From positions 1 through 64,000 of the forward strand of contig JAGAUA010000064.1 in NCBI GenBank assembly GCA_017847885.1: 64,000 bases of DNA, given 5' to 3'. Of this stretch, positions 24,700 to 33,515 are shown one piece after another. The stretch's first letter is position 1. Each line of letters starts with the position of its first letter. Below the pieces are notes generated by a model that worked only from the letters and a program-made list of their open reading frames with translations, was not told the DNA's origin and searched no databases. Position numbers and translations under genes: made by a program. Source of the DNA: Oscillospiraceae bacterium (GTDB taxonomy: Bacteria > Bacillota > Clostridia > Oscillospirales > Ruminococcaceae).

Positions 24700-25263
24700 A
24701 TGAGCGAAACAGAAAAGGACATAAACACACAGGAGCAGGCGGAGGAAACCGAGGCTGCTGCAAATTCCCCCGAAAATGAGGTGGAGGAAGCTGCGGAAAA
24801 AGACCCCGTTGCCGAGCTTGAAGAAAAGGTGAAAGCCCTTGAAGAAGCGGCTGCTGCGGACAAGGACAAATACCTGAGACTCCTTGCGGAATATGACAAC
24901 TTCCGTAAGCGCTCCGTGCAGGAAAGGCTGAACGCTTCTTCGGAAGCTACCGCAAGAGCGGCTCTTGCGGTGATTTCCGTTATAGACAACTTTGAAAGAG
25001 CTGTTGCGGCGGAATGTACCGATGAAAATTATAAAAAGGGCGTCGAGATGATTTACGGTCAGTTTACCGAGGTCATCAAGAAGCTGGGCGTTGAGGAGAT
25101 AGATGCTGCTGGAGTTGAGTTCAACCCCAATTTCCACAACGCAGTAAGCCACATCGAGGACGAAAGCCTCGGCGAAAACGTTGTTGCGCAGGTTTACCAA
25201 AAGGGCTATAAGCTGGGCGACAAGGTTATACGCTGTGCGATGGTGGTTGTTGCAAACCCGTGA
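24700..25263 (+). CDS. grpE: Nucleotide exchange factor GrpE
   Basis: 187 residues from ATG 24700, with AAAGGAG upstream. GrpE releases ADP from DnaK. An acidic N terminus precedes the long coiled coil (ELEEKVKALEEAAAADKDKY) and the family core LRLLAEYDNFRKRSVQER; the beta-domain ends with KGYKLGDKVIRCAMVVVA. Located between hrcA and dnaK in the CIRCE-controlled operon. Confidence 0.96.
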   Translation: MSETEKDINTQEQAEETEAAANSPENEVEEAAEKDPVAELEEKVKALEEAAAADKDKYLRLLAEYDNFRKRSVQERLNASSEATARAALAVISVIDNFERAVAAECTDENYKKGVEMIYGQFTEVIKKLGVEEIDAAGVEFNPNFHNAVSHIEDESLGENVVAQVYQKGYKLGDKVIRCAMVVVANP

Positions 25264-25316
25264 TTATGCATACAATTAAAACTGTATAGATAAATAACCG
25301 AAAGGATATGATTTTT

Positions 25317-27167
25317 ATGGCAAAGATTATTGGTATTGACCTTGGTACAACTAACTCCTGCGTTGCAGTTATTGAGGGCGGCAACGCAACAGTAATACCC
25401 AACGCAGAGGGCGGAAGAACTACTCCTTCCGTTGTAGGCTTTACAAAGGCAGGCGAGCGTCTTGTAGGTCAGGTCGCAAAGAACCAGGCTGTTACAAACG
25501 CAGGCAGAACTATCGCTTCCATCAAGAGACACATGGGCTCCGATTACAAGGTAGAGATAGACGGCAAGAAGTACACTCCTCAGGAAATTTCCGCTATGAT
25601 ACTCCAGAAGCTCAAGGCTGACGCGGAGGCTTTCCTCCACGATACGGTAAGCGAGGCTGTTATCACAGTTCCTGCATACTTCACCGATGCTCAGAGACAG
25701 GCTACAAAGGACGCAGGTCAGATTGCAGGTCTTACAGTTAAGCGTATCATCAACGAGCCTACTGCTGCTGCTCTTTCCTACGGTATCGACAAGGAAGAAA
25801 ACCAGACGATCATGGTTTACGACCTTGGCGGCGGTACATTCGATGTATCCATCATCGAAATGGGCGACGGCGTAACAGAGGTTCTTGCAACTGCCGGCAA
25901 CAACCGCCTCGGCGGTGACGACTTCGACCAGCGTATCATCAACTGGATGATCGAGGAATTCAAGAAGTCCGACGGAATGGATCTCTCCGGCGACAAGCTT
26001 GCTATGCAGAGACTCAAGGACGAGGCTGAAAAGGCTAAGATCACACTTTCCGCTACACCTTCCGCAACTATCTCCATTCCTTACATCACAGCTGACGCAA
26101 ACGGTCCTAAGCACCTTAACATGACTCTTACACAGGCTAAGTTCAACGAGCTGACAAGCGACCTTGTTCAGGCTACAATGGGTCCCGTTAAGCAGGCTCT
26201 TTCCGACGCAGGTCTTAAGCCCTCCGACATCAAGAAGGTTCTTATGGTCGGCGGTTCTTCCAGAATTCCTGCTGTTCAGGAAGCTGTAAAGAGCTTCATG
26301 GGCACAGAGCCTTTCAAGGGCATCAACCCCGATGAGTGCGTTGCTCTCGGTGCCGCATATCAGGGCGGTATCCTCTCCGGCGACGTTGACAAGGAAAACG
26401 CGGTTCTTCTCCTTGATGTTACACCCCTTTCTCTCGGTATCGAGACAGCAGGCGGCGTATGCACAAAGATGATCGAAAGAAACACCACTATCCCTACAAA
26501 GAAATCACAGGTGTTCTCAACATATGCTGACAATCAGACAGCTGTTGATATCAACGTTCTCCAGGGTGAGCGTGAGTTCGCTAAGGACAACAAGCAGCTG
26601 GGTATATTCCGTCTTGACGGTATCGCTCCCGCTCCCAGAGGTATCCCTCAGATCGAGGTAACATTTGATATCGACGCAAACGGTATCGTAAATGTTTCCG
26701 CTAAGGATCTCGGCACGGGCAAGGAGCAGAAGATATCCATTACCGCTTCAACAAATATGTCCAAGGACGACATTCAGAAGGCTGTTGACGAGGCTGCTAA
26801 GTATGCGGAAGAGGACAAGAAGCGCAAGGAAGCTGTTGACGCTAAGAACGCAGGCGAGAACATGGTATTCCAGTGCGAAAAGGCTCTGGGTGAGTTCGGC
26901 GACAAGGTTTCCGAGAGTGAAAAGGCTGACATTCAGTCCAAGATCGACGCTCTCAAGGCTGCAAACGCAACAGACAACACCGAAGATATCAAGGCTAAGA
27001 CCGAGGAGCTGCAGAAGGCATTCTATGAGGTTTCAAGCAAGATATACCAGGCAGCAGGTGCTGCGGCTCAGGAACAGCAGGGCGCTGACATGGGCGGTGC
27101 AGATACTTCCTCAAACGGCGGCAATGACGAGGGCTTCGTAGACGCTGACTTTACCGAGAAGAACTGA
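25317..27167 (+). CDS. dnaK: Chaperone protein DnaK
   Basis: 616 residues from ATG 25317; an ATG at 25308 lies inside the AAAGGATATG ribosome-site sequence. Hsp70 with the ATPase signatures [26 protein letters not shown]-type ([13 protein letters not shown]) and [14 protein letters not shown], linker [18 protein letters not shown], substrate domain and a helical lid ending in a Gly-rich tail and EGFVDADF. Codon use is strongly biased, as expected of an abundant protein. Works with GrpE and DnaJ, encoded on either side. Confidence 0.98.
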   Translation: MAKIIGIDLGTTNSCVAVIEGGNATVIPNAEGGRTTPSVVGFTKAGERLVGQVAKNQAVTNAGRTIASIKRHMGSDYKVEIDGKKYTPQEISAMILQKLKADAEAFLHDTVSEAVITVPAYFTDAQRQATKDAGQIAGLTVKRIINEPTAAALSYGIDKEENQTIMVYDLGGGTFDVSIIEMGDGVTEVLATAGNNRLGGDDFDQRIINWMIEEFKKSDGMDLSGDKLAMQRLKDEAEKAKITLSATPSATISIPYITADANGPKHLNMTLTQAKFNELTSDLVQATMGPVKQALSDAGLKPSDIKKVLMVGGSSRIPAVQEAVKSFMGTEPFKGINPDECVALGAAYQGGILSGDVDKENAVLLLDVTPLSLGIETAGGVCTKMIERNTTIPTKKSQVFSTYADNQTAVDINVLQGEREFAKDNKQLGIFRLDGIAPAPRGIPQIEVTFDIDANGIVNVSAKDLGTGKEQKISITASTNMSKDDIQKAVDEAAKYAEEDKKRKEAVDAKNAGENMVFQCEKALGEFGDKVSESEKADIQSKIDALKAANATDNTEDIKAKTEELQKAFYEVSSKIYQAAGAAAQEQQGADMGGADTSSNGGNDEGFVDADFTEKN

Positions 27168-27185
27168 TAGTTTAATTGATACATG

Positions 27186-27253
27186 ACGGGCGGCAAATTG
27201 CCGCCCCTACAAGGGAAATCGTTATTTCGGTAGGGGCGGATATTATCCGCCCG
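27186..27253. repeat. Palindrome pair between dnaK and dnaJ
   Basis: Two units of the dispersed family in opposite orientation: ACGGGCGGC..GCCGCCCCTAC, then GTAGGGGCGGAT..ATCCGCCCG, about 20 bases apart. They could form hairpins in the dnaK-dnaJ transcript. Confidence 0.7.
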
Positions 27254-27342
27254 TGTGTTATTTGTGTACATTGAGAAATATTTGGCTAAAATTATACTTT
27301 ATGTAAATTATTTCAGCAGAAACAGGAAAGGATTTGTTCCAT

Positions 27343-28500
27343 ATGGCTGATAAACGAGATTATTATGAAGTGCTCGGAATCCAAAAAGGAGCGTCCGAGA
27401 GTGAGATAAAGCAGGCTTTCAGAAAGCTTTCAAGACAATATCACCCCGACTTTAACCCCGGCGACAAGGAAGCGGAGGAAAAGTTCAAGGAGGTCAACGA
27501 GGCGTACGAGGTCCTTTCCGACCCGGATAAGAAATCCCGTTACGACCAGTTCGGTCATGCGGGCGTTGACCCGTCCTATGGAGCAGGTGCAGGCGGTTAC
27601 GGCGGATTTACAGGCGGCTTCGGGGATATGGGCGACATCGGCGACATATTCTCCAGCTTCTTCGGTGGCGGTTTCGGGGGAAGCTCCCGTTCAAATCCCA
27701 ACGCGCCCAGACGGGGACAGGATATTCAGACAAACATCAATATCAGCTTTATGGAGGCTTGTCAAGGCAAAAAGGTTGATATAAACGTAAACCGAATGGA
27801 AAAATGCTCCGACTGTAACGGCACGGGTGCGGCGGCAGGCTCGTCTCCCGAGACTTGCCCCGAATGTCACGGTACAGGTCAGGTCAAGGTTGCACAGCGT
27901 ACGCCCTTCGGTATGATATCCTCCCAGAAGGCGTGTACGCGCTGCGGAGGAAAGGGAAGCATTATAAACAATCCCTGCTCCAAGTGCCGCGGCGGCGGAC
28001 GGGTAAGCGTGTCCAAAACCATTTCCGTTGACATTCCTGCGGGTATCGACGACGGTCAGACAATCAGGCTTTCGGGTCAGGGTCACGGCGGTCTTAACGG
28101 CGGTCCGTCCGGCGACCTGCACGTAACAGTTTCGGTACGTCCCGACGCAATTTTCGAGCGCGACGGCTATGACGTACACACCGAGCAGCCTATCACCTTT
28201 GTTCAGGCGGCTTTGGGCGCGGAGGTCACGGTTCCTACCATTGACGGTCCCGTCAGCTACACCATTCCCGAGGGAACCCAGCCCGGAACGGTATTCCGCT
28301 TCAAGGGCAAGGGCATCAAAAAGCTTAACCGCAGTGAACGCGGCAATCAGTTTGTTCACGTCACTATCGAGGTGCCAAGCGGTCTTACCAAGAAGCAGAA
28401 GGATCTGCTCCGCGAGTTTGACGAGTCCCTTGACGACGGCAAAAACTACAAAAAGCGCAACAGCTTCTTTGACAAGATCAAGCAGGCGTTTGAAAAATAA
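27343..28500 (+). CDS. dnaJ: Chaperone protein DnaJ
   Basis: 385 residues from ATG 27343. The J-domain carries [20 protein letters not shown] and the HPD motif (YHPDFN); a Gly/Phe-rich region ([14 protein letters not shown]) follows; the zinc centre has four CxxCxGxG-type repeats ([32 protein letters not shown]); then the C-terminal substrate domains. It delivers clients to DnaK and stimulates its ATPase. Confidence 0.98.
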   Translation: MADKRDYYEVLGIQKGASESEIKQAFRKLSRQYHPDFNPGDKEAEEKFKEVNEAYEVLSDPDKKSRYDQFGHAGVDPSYGAGAGGYGGFTGGFGDMGDIGDIFSSFFGGGFGGSSRSNPNAPRRGQDIQTNINISFMEACQGKKVDINVNRMEKCSDCNGTGAAAGSSPETCPECHGTGQVKVAQRTPFGMISSQKACTRCGGKGSIINNPCSKCRGGGRVSVSKTISVDIPAGIDDGQTIRLSGQGHGGLNGGPSGDLHVTVSVRPDAIFERDGYDVHTEQPITFVQAALGAEVTVPTIDGPVSYTIPEGTQPGTVFRFKGKGIKKLNRSERGNQFVHVTIEVPSGLTKKQKDLLREFDESLDDGKNYKKRNSFFDKIKQAFEK

Positions 28501-28507
28501 TATTATT

Positions 28508-28537
28508 GCTCCGCGCAGAATTCTGTGCGGAGCTTTT
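28508..28537 (+). terminator. Intrinsic terminator after dnaJ
   Basis: GCTCCGCGCAG (28508-28518) pairs with CTGTGCGGAGC (28523-28533, one G-U pair), then TTTT. Confidence 0.8.
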
Positions 28538-28547
28538 GCGTTTAAAT

Positions 28548-28618
28548 ATCGGGCGGATAATATAAACCCCCACAAAACGTCATTTTATCGTAGGAGCGGA
28601 ATCTATTTCCGCCCATTA
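28548..28618. repeat. Degenerate palindrome pair
   Basis: A decayed pair of the dispersed family: TCGGGCGGATAAT with a damaged right arm (AAACCCCCAC), then GTAGGAGCGGAAT..ATTTCCGCCCA. The decay shows the units are not all under strong selection. Confidence 0.55.
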
Positions 28619-28628
28619 TTTTTACATA

Positions 28629-28682
28629 ATTATCAACCTGTTTAAAAAATAGGTTGACAATAACGGCGCGGTGTGATATAAT
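28629..28682 (+). promoter_or_regulatory. bioY promoter with probable BirA operator
   Basis: TTGACA (28654-28659), 17-base spacer, TATAAT (28677-28682). The dyad ATTATCAACC-N13-GGTTGACAAT (28629-28661) covers the -35 box and resembles Gram-positive BirA sites (TTGT.AACC..GGTT.ACAA). Biotin-bound BirA would then repress biotin uptake. Confidence 0.65.
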
Positions 28683-28716
28683 AGCATTGCTAATCAATCA
28701 TTTGGAGGTTTTTGAA

Positions 28717-29277
28717 ATGGATACAAGTTGTGAAAAAAAGGCATTTTCAACGCTGGAGCTGGCGTATACCGCCCTGTTTACGGTGCTTATCGCGGTCTGC
28801 TCGTGGATAACCGTGCCGCTGCCGGGAGTTCCCTTTACGCTTCAGACGTTCGGCATATTCTGCGCGATGGGAATAATCGGCGGCAAGCGCAGCTTCTTTG
28901 CTGTGCTGACATATATTCTTCTCGGCGCGGTTGGAGTACCTGTTTTCTCGGGCTTCCGCGGCGGTCTGGGCGTGCTGACGGGTCTGACGGGGGGATACAT
29001 AGTCGGTTTTCTTGCTTCGGCGGCGGTTTTTTGGCTGCTTACGAAGGCTTTCGGTGAAAAGCTTCCCGTAGTTATCGGCGCGATGGTATGCTCGCTGGCG
29101 GTCTGCTACCTGTTCGGCACGGTTTGGTTTGTAATTGCAGGCACGGGCAGCATTACCATGGCAGGAATTGTGGGCGCGCTTTCAAAGTGCGTTATCCCAT
29201 TTATAATTCCCGACCTTATCAAAATGGCGCTGGCGCTTACGCTTACAAAGGCGGTAAAAAAATTCGTTAAAATTTGA
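28717..29277 (+). CDS. bioY: Biotin transporter BioY
   Basis: 186 residues from ATG 28717, behind TGGAGG. Six hydrophobic segments with BioY signatures: ITVPLPGVPFTLQTFGIFCA near the N terminus, GVPVFSGFRGGLGVLTGLTG (biotin pocket), GGYIVGFL and a C-terminal IIPDLIKMALA. It is the substrate-binding membrane component of an ECF biotin importer; the ATPase and EcfT units are not in the window. Monocistronic with its own operator and terminator. Confidence 0.93.
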   Translation: MDTSCEKKAFSTLELAYTALFTVLIAVCSWITVPLPGVPFTLQTFGIFCAMGIIGGKRSFFAVLTYILLGAVGVPVFSGFRGGLGVLTGLTGGYIVGFLASAAVFWLLTKAFGEKLPVVIGAMVCSLAVCYLFGTVWFVIAGTGSITMAGIVGALSKCVIPFIIPDLIKMALALTLTKAVKKFVKI

Positions 29278-29281
29278 AAAG

Positions 29282-29317
29282 AGGTTCTGCTGCAAATGTG
29301 CGGCAGAACCTTTTTTC
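29282..29317. terminator. Terminator between bioY and the O-antigen ligase-like gene
   Basis: AGGTTCTGC (29282-29290) pairs with GCAGAACCT (29303-29311), then TTTTTT on the plus strand. Confidence 0.8.
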
Positions 29318-29325
29318 TCCAAAAT

Positions 29326-30777
29326 TTACTTCTTTTCGTCAAGGAATTTCGACCATGATATACCCATAAGCAGCCAGAAAAACGGTGCAACGGTTATCGA
29401 GCTTGCGCTGAAAAATGCTTGTACCGAATATGCCAGAATTGCGGCAAGAAGTGCCGGACGGAACCATTTCTCCCTGTCCGAGGAAAACTGCTTTACCCCT
29501 TTAAACAGCTGGATAAACGTCATGACAAGCAGCGCAAGGTATACCAGCAAAGACGGTATGCCCCTTGTTGCCGCGACATAAAGATACTCGTTGTAGCTTC
29601 GGTCGATACTGTCGATCATCAAATTTTCTTTATAAACCTGATATTTCGCCATAAGGTCGGGGCCGACTCCGAGAAGGGGATGCTCCTTTATCATAATAAG
29701 GCTTCTCTCCGCGCCTATTTTCCAATGGGAGTCATAATTTATCGGAGAGGGAGAACCTACGATAAACAGCCTGTTGAACGCGTCGCTGTAAGCGATGGAC
29801 TTATCGCGCCAAACCGCTTCGCCTTGGTCATTGGGCTTGTCTTTCAGATTTATGCCTTGAAATGCAAAAACAAGTCCGAAAACTGCGGCAAATGCAAGGA
29901 GCAATGCAGCAAGTCTTTTTCGTGAGCTGTTCAGTACGCCGCTGTCAAACTTTGTGCCGCCCTTGCCTGCGGTAAATTCGTTAATTATGAGAATAACAAG
30001 CGCAGAGCCTATGCCGATAAGGGGCACTACCGATGAGGTGAAAAGTCCCGTAAGGAAGAAAAATACCGCCGAGCAGCCGTATATCTTTGCACGGGTCATA
30101 TTTTTTTCGTACATTGCTCCTGCAATTGCGACTCCGCTGACGAGGGTAAGGAACGAGCCGTAAAAAATCGGGCTGTCGGCAAGTCCGCTGGAGAGGTGGA
30201 CGTCCTTCATAAGCACAAGGGCAGGGAGCTTTCTGAAATCCGAGGGGAAAGCCCACGGGATATGCTGCATGACCGCCACGATGCCCTGAACTATTCCTGC
30301 ACCTATAAAAATGTCAAAAACAAGCTTGACGGAGGAATATTTCATTACGGCTGTTGCAAGCAGGAATATCCCGAAATATGCAAACAGGGCGAGAAGTCCT
30401 TCGTATCTTCCAAGCTCGCCCAGCATTGCTGTGTTTATCTCCTCTTGGGAAGCACCGCTGAGTGCCACGCGGTAGTAGGATGCAAACGCCAGCAGCGCAA
30501 GCCCGACGATAACAAAAGCGGCAGGACAGTCCTTGAATTTTATGTCCTTTCTTAGCAGCAGGACGAGATAGAACAGTATGCATGAAAATCCCGTTGCATA
30601 GAGAAACGAGCCAAGAAAAGTGTTTGAGCCTTTCAGACCAACGATAAGTGCAGAGCCGATAAGCGGCAGGATTATGCAGGCGCAGAGAAGTCCCGTTATC
30701 CATTTTCTGACGGTTGTCTGACCCATGTTAAGGATAAAGTTGGATTTTTCCGTTGTACCGAAAATTGTTTTTGGCAT
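29326..30777 (-). CDS. O-antigen ligase/polymerase-family membrane protein (Wzy_C)
   Basis: 483 residues, about twelve membrane helices. The large loop near residues 320-400 and the motif HPLLGVGPDLMAKYQ, then YNEYLYVAATRGIPSLLVYLALL, are typical of the Wzy_C/O-antigen ligase domain that transfers or polymerises lipid-linked glycans on the outer face of the membrane. In a Gram-positive this suggests capsule or cell-wall polysaccharide assembly, or protein O-glycosylation. No glycosyltransferases are adjacent. Start ATG 30777 follows AAGAAGG. Confidence 0.82.
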   Translation of the reverse strand: MPKTIFGTTEKSNFILNMGQTTVRKWITGLLCACIILPLIGSALIVGLKGSNTFLGSFLYATGFSCILFYLVLLLRKDIKFKDCPAAFVIVGLALLAFASYYRVALSGASQEEINTAMLGELGRYEGLLALFAYFGIFLLATAVMKYSSVKLVFDIFIGAGIVQGIVAVMQHIPWAFPSDFRKLPALVLMKDVHLSSGLADSPIFYGSFLTLVSGVAIAGAMYEKNMTRAKIYGCSAVFFFLTGLFTSSVVPLIGIGSALVILIINEFTAGKGGTKFDSGVLNSSRKRLAALLLAFAAVFGLVFAFQGINLKDKPNDQGEAVWRDKSIAYSDAFNRLFIVGSPSPINYDSHWKIGAERSLIMIKEHPLLGVGPDLMAKYQVYKENLMIDSIDRSYNEYLYVAATRGIPSLLVYLALLVMTFIQLFKGVKQFSSDREKWFRPALLAAILAYSVQAFFSASSITVAPFFWLLMGISWSKFLDEKK

Positions 30778-30809
30778 ATGATACCTTCTTTCGCTTTATA
30801 CTATTTCCT

Positions 30810-30983
30810 AATCAACCTATAGACAAAGTCTATAGGTTGATTCCACCGCTTTGCGGTGGGTGCGGCGAAGCCGCAGGAAAGCCGTTCAATACTAATTCCG
30901 TCAAAACCGTAGGTTTTGACTTGCCGCCTTTTAGGCGGCTCTCCTTATAGACTTTGTCTATAAGGAGATTAAGAATTAGTATT
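30810..30983 (-). repeat. Six-hairpin array between rny and the O-antigen ligase-like gene
   Basis: On the plus strand: AATCAACCTATAGAC/complement (30810-30842, loop AAA); CCACCGC/GCGGTGG (30843-30859, loop TTT); TGCGGC/GCCGCA (30861-30875, loop GAA); then an 11-bp outer pair AATACTAATTC (30888-30898) with GAATTAGTATT (30973-30983) enclosing GTCAAAACC/GGTTTTGAC (30900-30920, loop GTA), GCCGCC/GGCGGC (30923-30939) and CTCCTTATAGAC/complement (30941-30967, loop TTT). All stems are perfect and nearly all loops are three bases. No protein is encoded. Confidence 0.8.
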
Positions 30984-31004
30984 ACAAAGGGTAATATTTC
31001 TTTT

Positions 31005-31038
31005 TAAAAATACCCCGTGCAAATTCAACACGGGGTAT
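31005..31038 (-). terminator. Intrinsic terminator after rny
   Basis: ATACCCCGTG/CACGGGGTAT (31010-31038) with a nine-base loop, followed on the minus strand by TTTTT. Confidence 0.85.
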
Positions 31039-31042
31039 ATCT

Positions 31043-32596
31043 TTATTTTGCGTACTCAACCGCGCGGCTTTCTCTGATGAGGTTAACCTTGATCTGTCCG
31101 GGATAATCCATCTCATTTTCAATTCTCTGAGCGATCTCACGGGCAACAATGGTCATCTTCTCGTCGTTGATCTTGTCGGGGAATACCATTATGCGGACTT
31201 CGCGGCCTGCCTGAATAGCAAAGGATTTCTCAACGCCCTCGTAGGAGGTGCATATCTCTTCAAGCTTCTGGAGGCGCTTGATGTAGTTTTCGTAGTTCTC
31301 GCTTCTTGCGCCGGGACGTGCCGCTGAAATAGCGTCGGCAGCCTGAACAAGAGTTGCCACAACGGTTTTTGCCTCAACATCGCCGTGGTGAGCCTCGATA
31401 GCGTGGATAACGTCTGCGTTCTCCTTGTATTTGCGGCAAACGTCAACGCCGATCTGAACGTGAGAGCCCTCGATCTCATAGCTGAGCGCCTTGCCGATAT
31501 CGTGGAGCAGACCTGCGCGGCGTGCAAGATTAGCGTCAACCCCAAGCTCGGAAGCCATGATGCCTGCAAGGTGAGCCACCTCGATAGAGTGGTTCAGAAC
31601 GTTCTGACGGTAGGATGTGCGGTAATGGAGACGACCGATAAGACGTACCAGCTCGTGGTTAAGACCGTGAACGTTGGTCTCCAGAACGGCGCGTTCGCCC
31701 TCCTGCTTGATACGGTGTTCAACCTCGCGGCGAGCCTTGTCAACCATTTCCTCGATACGGGACGGGTGGATACGTCCGTCGGCGATAAGCTTTTCAAGAG
31801 CAATACGTGCGACCTCGCGCCTTGCCTGGTCGAAGCAGGAAAGTGTGATCGCTTCGGGTGTGTCGTCGATGATAAGGTCAACGCCTGTGAGGGTCTCAAG
31901 GGTGCGGATATTACGTCCCTCACGGCCGATGATGCGTCCCTTCATTTCATCGTTGGGCAGCGGCACCACGGAAACTGTGCTTTCCGAGACCTGATCTGCG
32001 GAGCATTTTGATATTGCAAGGGAAATAAGGTCTCTTGCACGCTCCTCACATTCGTCCTTGAGCTGTGTTTCGTACTGCTGGATCTTCAGAGCCTTGTCGT
32101 GGACAAGCTCGTTTTCCAGCATGGAAAGCAGGTGTTCCTTAGCCTGCTCCATGGTAAACTGGGAGATCTTCTCCAGAATTTCCATCTGTGACTTTTTGAT
32201 CTTGTCGGCTTCTTCAAGCTTTTCATCAGCCTGCTTCAGCTTTTTCTGGAGCTGCTCCTCTTTCTTTTCTATATTGTCGCTTTTCTTGTCGAGATTTTCC
32301 TCTTTCTGCTGGATACGGCGTTCCTGACGGGACATCTCGTTCCTGCGGTCCTTGATCTCTCTTTCAAGCTCGGAACGGCTTTTGTGTATCTCGTCCTTCG
32401 CCTCCACAAGTGCGATCTTCTTTTTGTTTTCGGCTTCCTTTTTAGCGTCCTCAACGATGCGCTCGGCTTCCTTTTCGGCGGAACCGATTGCGGATTCAGC
32501 CTGCTGCTTGCGGTAATTGACGCCGACCTTGAACAGGATAGCGCCGGAAATTGCCGCGCCTGCGATAAAGGCAATAATTCCTATTATGAATTCCAA
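31043..32596 (-). CDS. rny: Ribonuclease Y
   Basis: 517 residues. RNase Y is the membrane-bound endonuclease that starts mRNA decay and matures some riboswitch and operon transcripts. An N-terminal membrane helix (about 3-24) precedes a long charged coiled coil (to about 200), a KH domain ([20 protein letters not shown]) and an HD domain ([35 protein letters not shown]). Length and order are standard. Start ATG 32596 follows GGAGG. Confidence 0.97.
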   Translation of the reverse strand: MEFIIGIIAFIAGAAISGAILFKVGVNYRKQQAESAIGSAEKEAERIVEDAKKEAENKKKIALVEAKDEIHKSRSELEREIKDRRNEMSRQERRIQQKEENLDKKSDNIEKKEEQLQKKLKQADEKLEEADKIKKSQMEILEKISQFTMEQAKEHLLSMLENELVHDKALKIQQYETQLKDECEERARDLISLAISKCSADQVSESTVSVVPLPNDEMKGRIIGREGRNIRTLETLTGVDLIIDDTPEAITLSCFDQARREVARIALEKLIADGRIHPSRIEEMVDKARREVEHRIKQEGERAVLETNVHGLNHELVRLIGRLHYRTSYRQNVLNHSIEVAHLAGIMASELGVDANLARRAGLLHDIGKALSYEIEGSHVQIGVDVCRKYKENADVIHAIEAHHGDVEAKTVVATLVQAADAISAARPGARSENYENYIKRLQKLEEICTSYEGVEKSFAIQAGREVRIMVFPDKINDEKMTIVAREIAQRIENEMDYPGQIKVNLIRESRAVEYAK

Positions 32597-33048
32597 CCCG
32601 AATACCTCCTTTAAAAATGATTAATAGTAATACTTCGGAGGCAAAAATACAGGATTTTCATGCTTGGCTTCGAAAAATTGTCTGACCTTTTTGCACATAT
32701 TTATATGACGCGCCCGTGCATAAAAATGCCCCAAGCGTTTAAAATACAGGCAGAGCCGTAATAATAATTATACCGCGTGTAATGGGATATATTTAAAATA
32801 CGAATAGTAAATATGCCTATAAGCTAAATATATGATATATGAAAACCTTCTATTTAAGCCATAGAAGTAAGAAAATAATTGAACAGCAATTTATTTGCAC
32901 GGATACGGCAATATTTTCCGCATCCACATAAAAAATACATTGCATTCATTCTTATATTTTAATATAAAACGTTTAACTTGTCAAGGAAAATTATACAATT
33001 TGACACTATTTCATAATAAAAATATAATTTGTATGTGAAAAAAGACGG
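32597..33048. other. Intergenic stretch upstream of rny, little recognised
   Basis: About 450 bases of AT-rich sequence between rny and the thrS leader. It must contain the rny promoter. I see no conserved RNA, gene or strong repeat. Confidence 0.5.
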
Positions 33049-33077
33049 TTGACAAAATTGAAGAATGGTGTTATAGT
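33049..33077 (+). promoter_or_regulatory. Promoter of the thrS T-box leader
   Basis: TTGACA (33049-33054), 17-base spacer, TATAGT (33072-33077). Confidence 0.7.
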
Positions 33078-33087
33078 AAATATATAT

Positions 33088-33345
33088 TTCAAAACGTTGA
33101 TAAGGAAGGCACCTTACGCCGAGGTTTTCAGAGAGTTCCGCATATGGTGAAAGCGGAATATTCCTTTGTACTGTGCACACCGCCTTTGAGTCCGTTTAAT
33201 ACACGGCGGCAGCTCCCGTTACAGAGCATAACGAGGTATACTATAATAATGTCATGTTATTCGGTATATGAACTTCGGGTGGAACCGCGATAGGTTATTT
33301 ATCGCCCCTTAGTCTGCTTTTGGCAGATTAGGGGATTTTTTGTTT
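33088..33345 (+). ncRNA. T-box leader of thrS, Thr specifier ACC
   Basis: Stem I distal signature AGAGAGTTCCGCATATGGTG (about 33130-33149), specifier ACC (33179-33181) before GCCTTTGAG, T-box GGGTGGAACCGCG (33277-33289), and a terminator CCCCT..TCTGC/GCAGA..AGGGG (about 33302-33334) followed by TTTTTTG. The specifier matches threonine and the downstream gene. Confidence 0.92.
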
Positions 33346-33363
33346 TTCGGTTCTGTGAAAAAT

Positions 33364-33434
33364 TGTAGGGGCGGATATTATCCGCCCGATGGTTTAACGT
33401 GTATTAACGGGCGGCTGATAGCCGCCCCTACAAA
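33364..33434. repeat. Palindrome pair upstream of thrS
   Basis: TGTAGGGGCGGAT..ATCCGCCCGAT then ACGGGCGGC..GCCGCCCCTACA, the pair in outward order compared with 13.6 kb. It lies between the T-box terminator and the thrS start, so it is in the readthrough transcript. Confidence 0.7.
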
Positions 33435-33515
33435 AGTGCTTTTCCAATCACCGTTGTATCTGACAGAAAAGACGTACTCTGCATTACGAATTAATTTATA
33501 AAAAGGAGAATTGCT

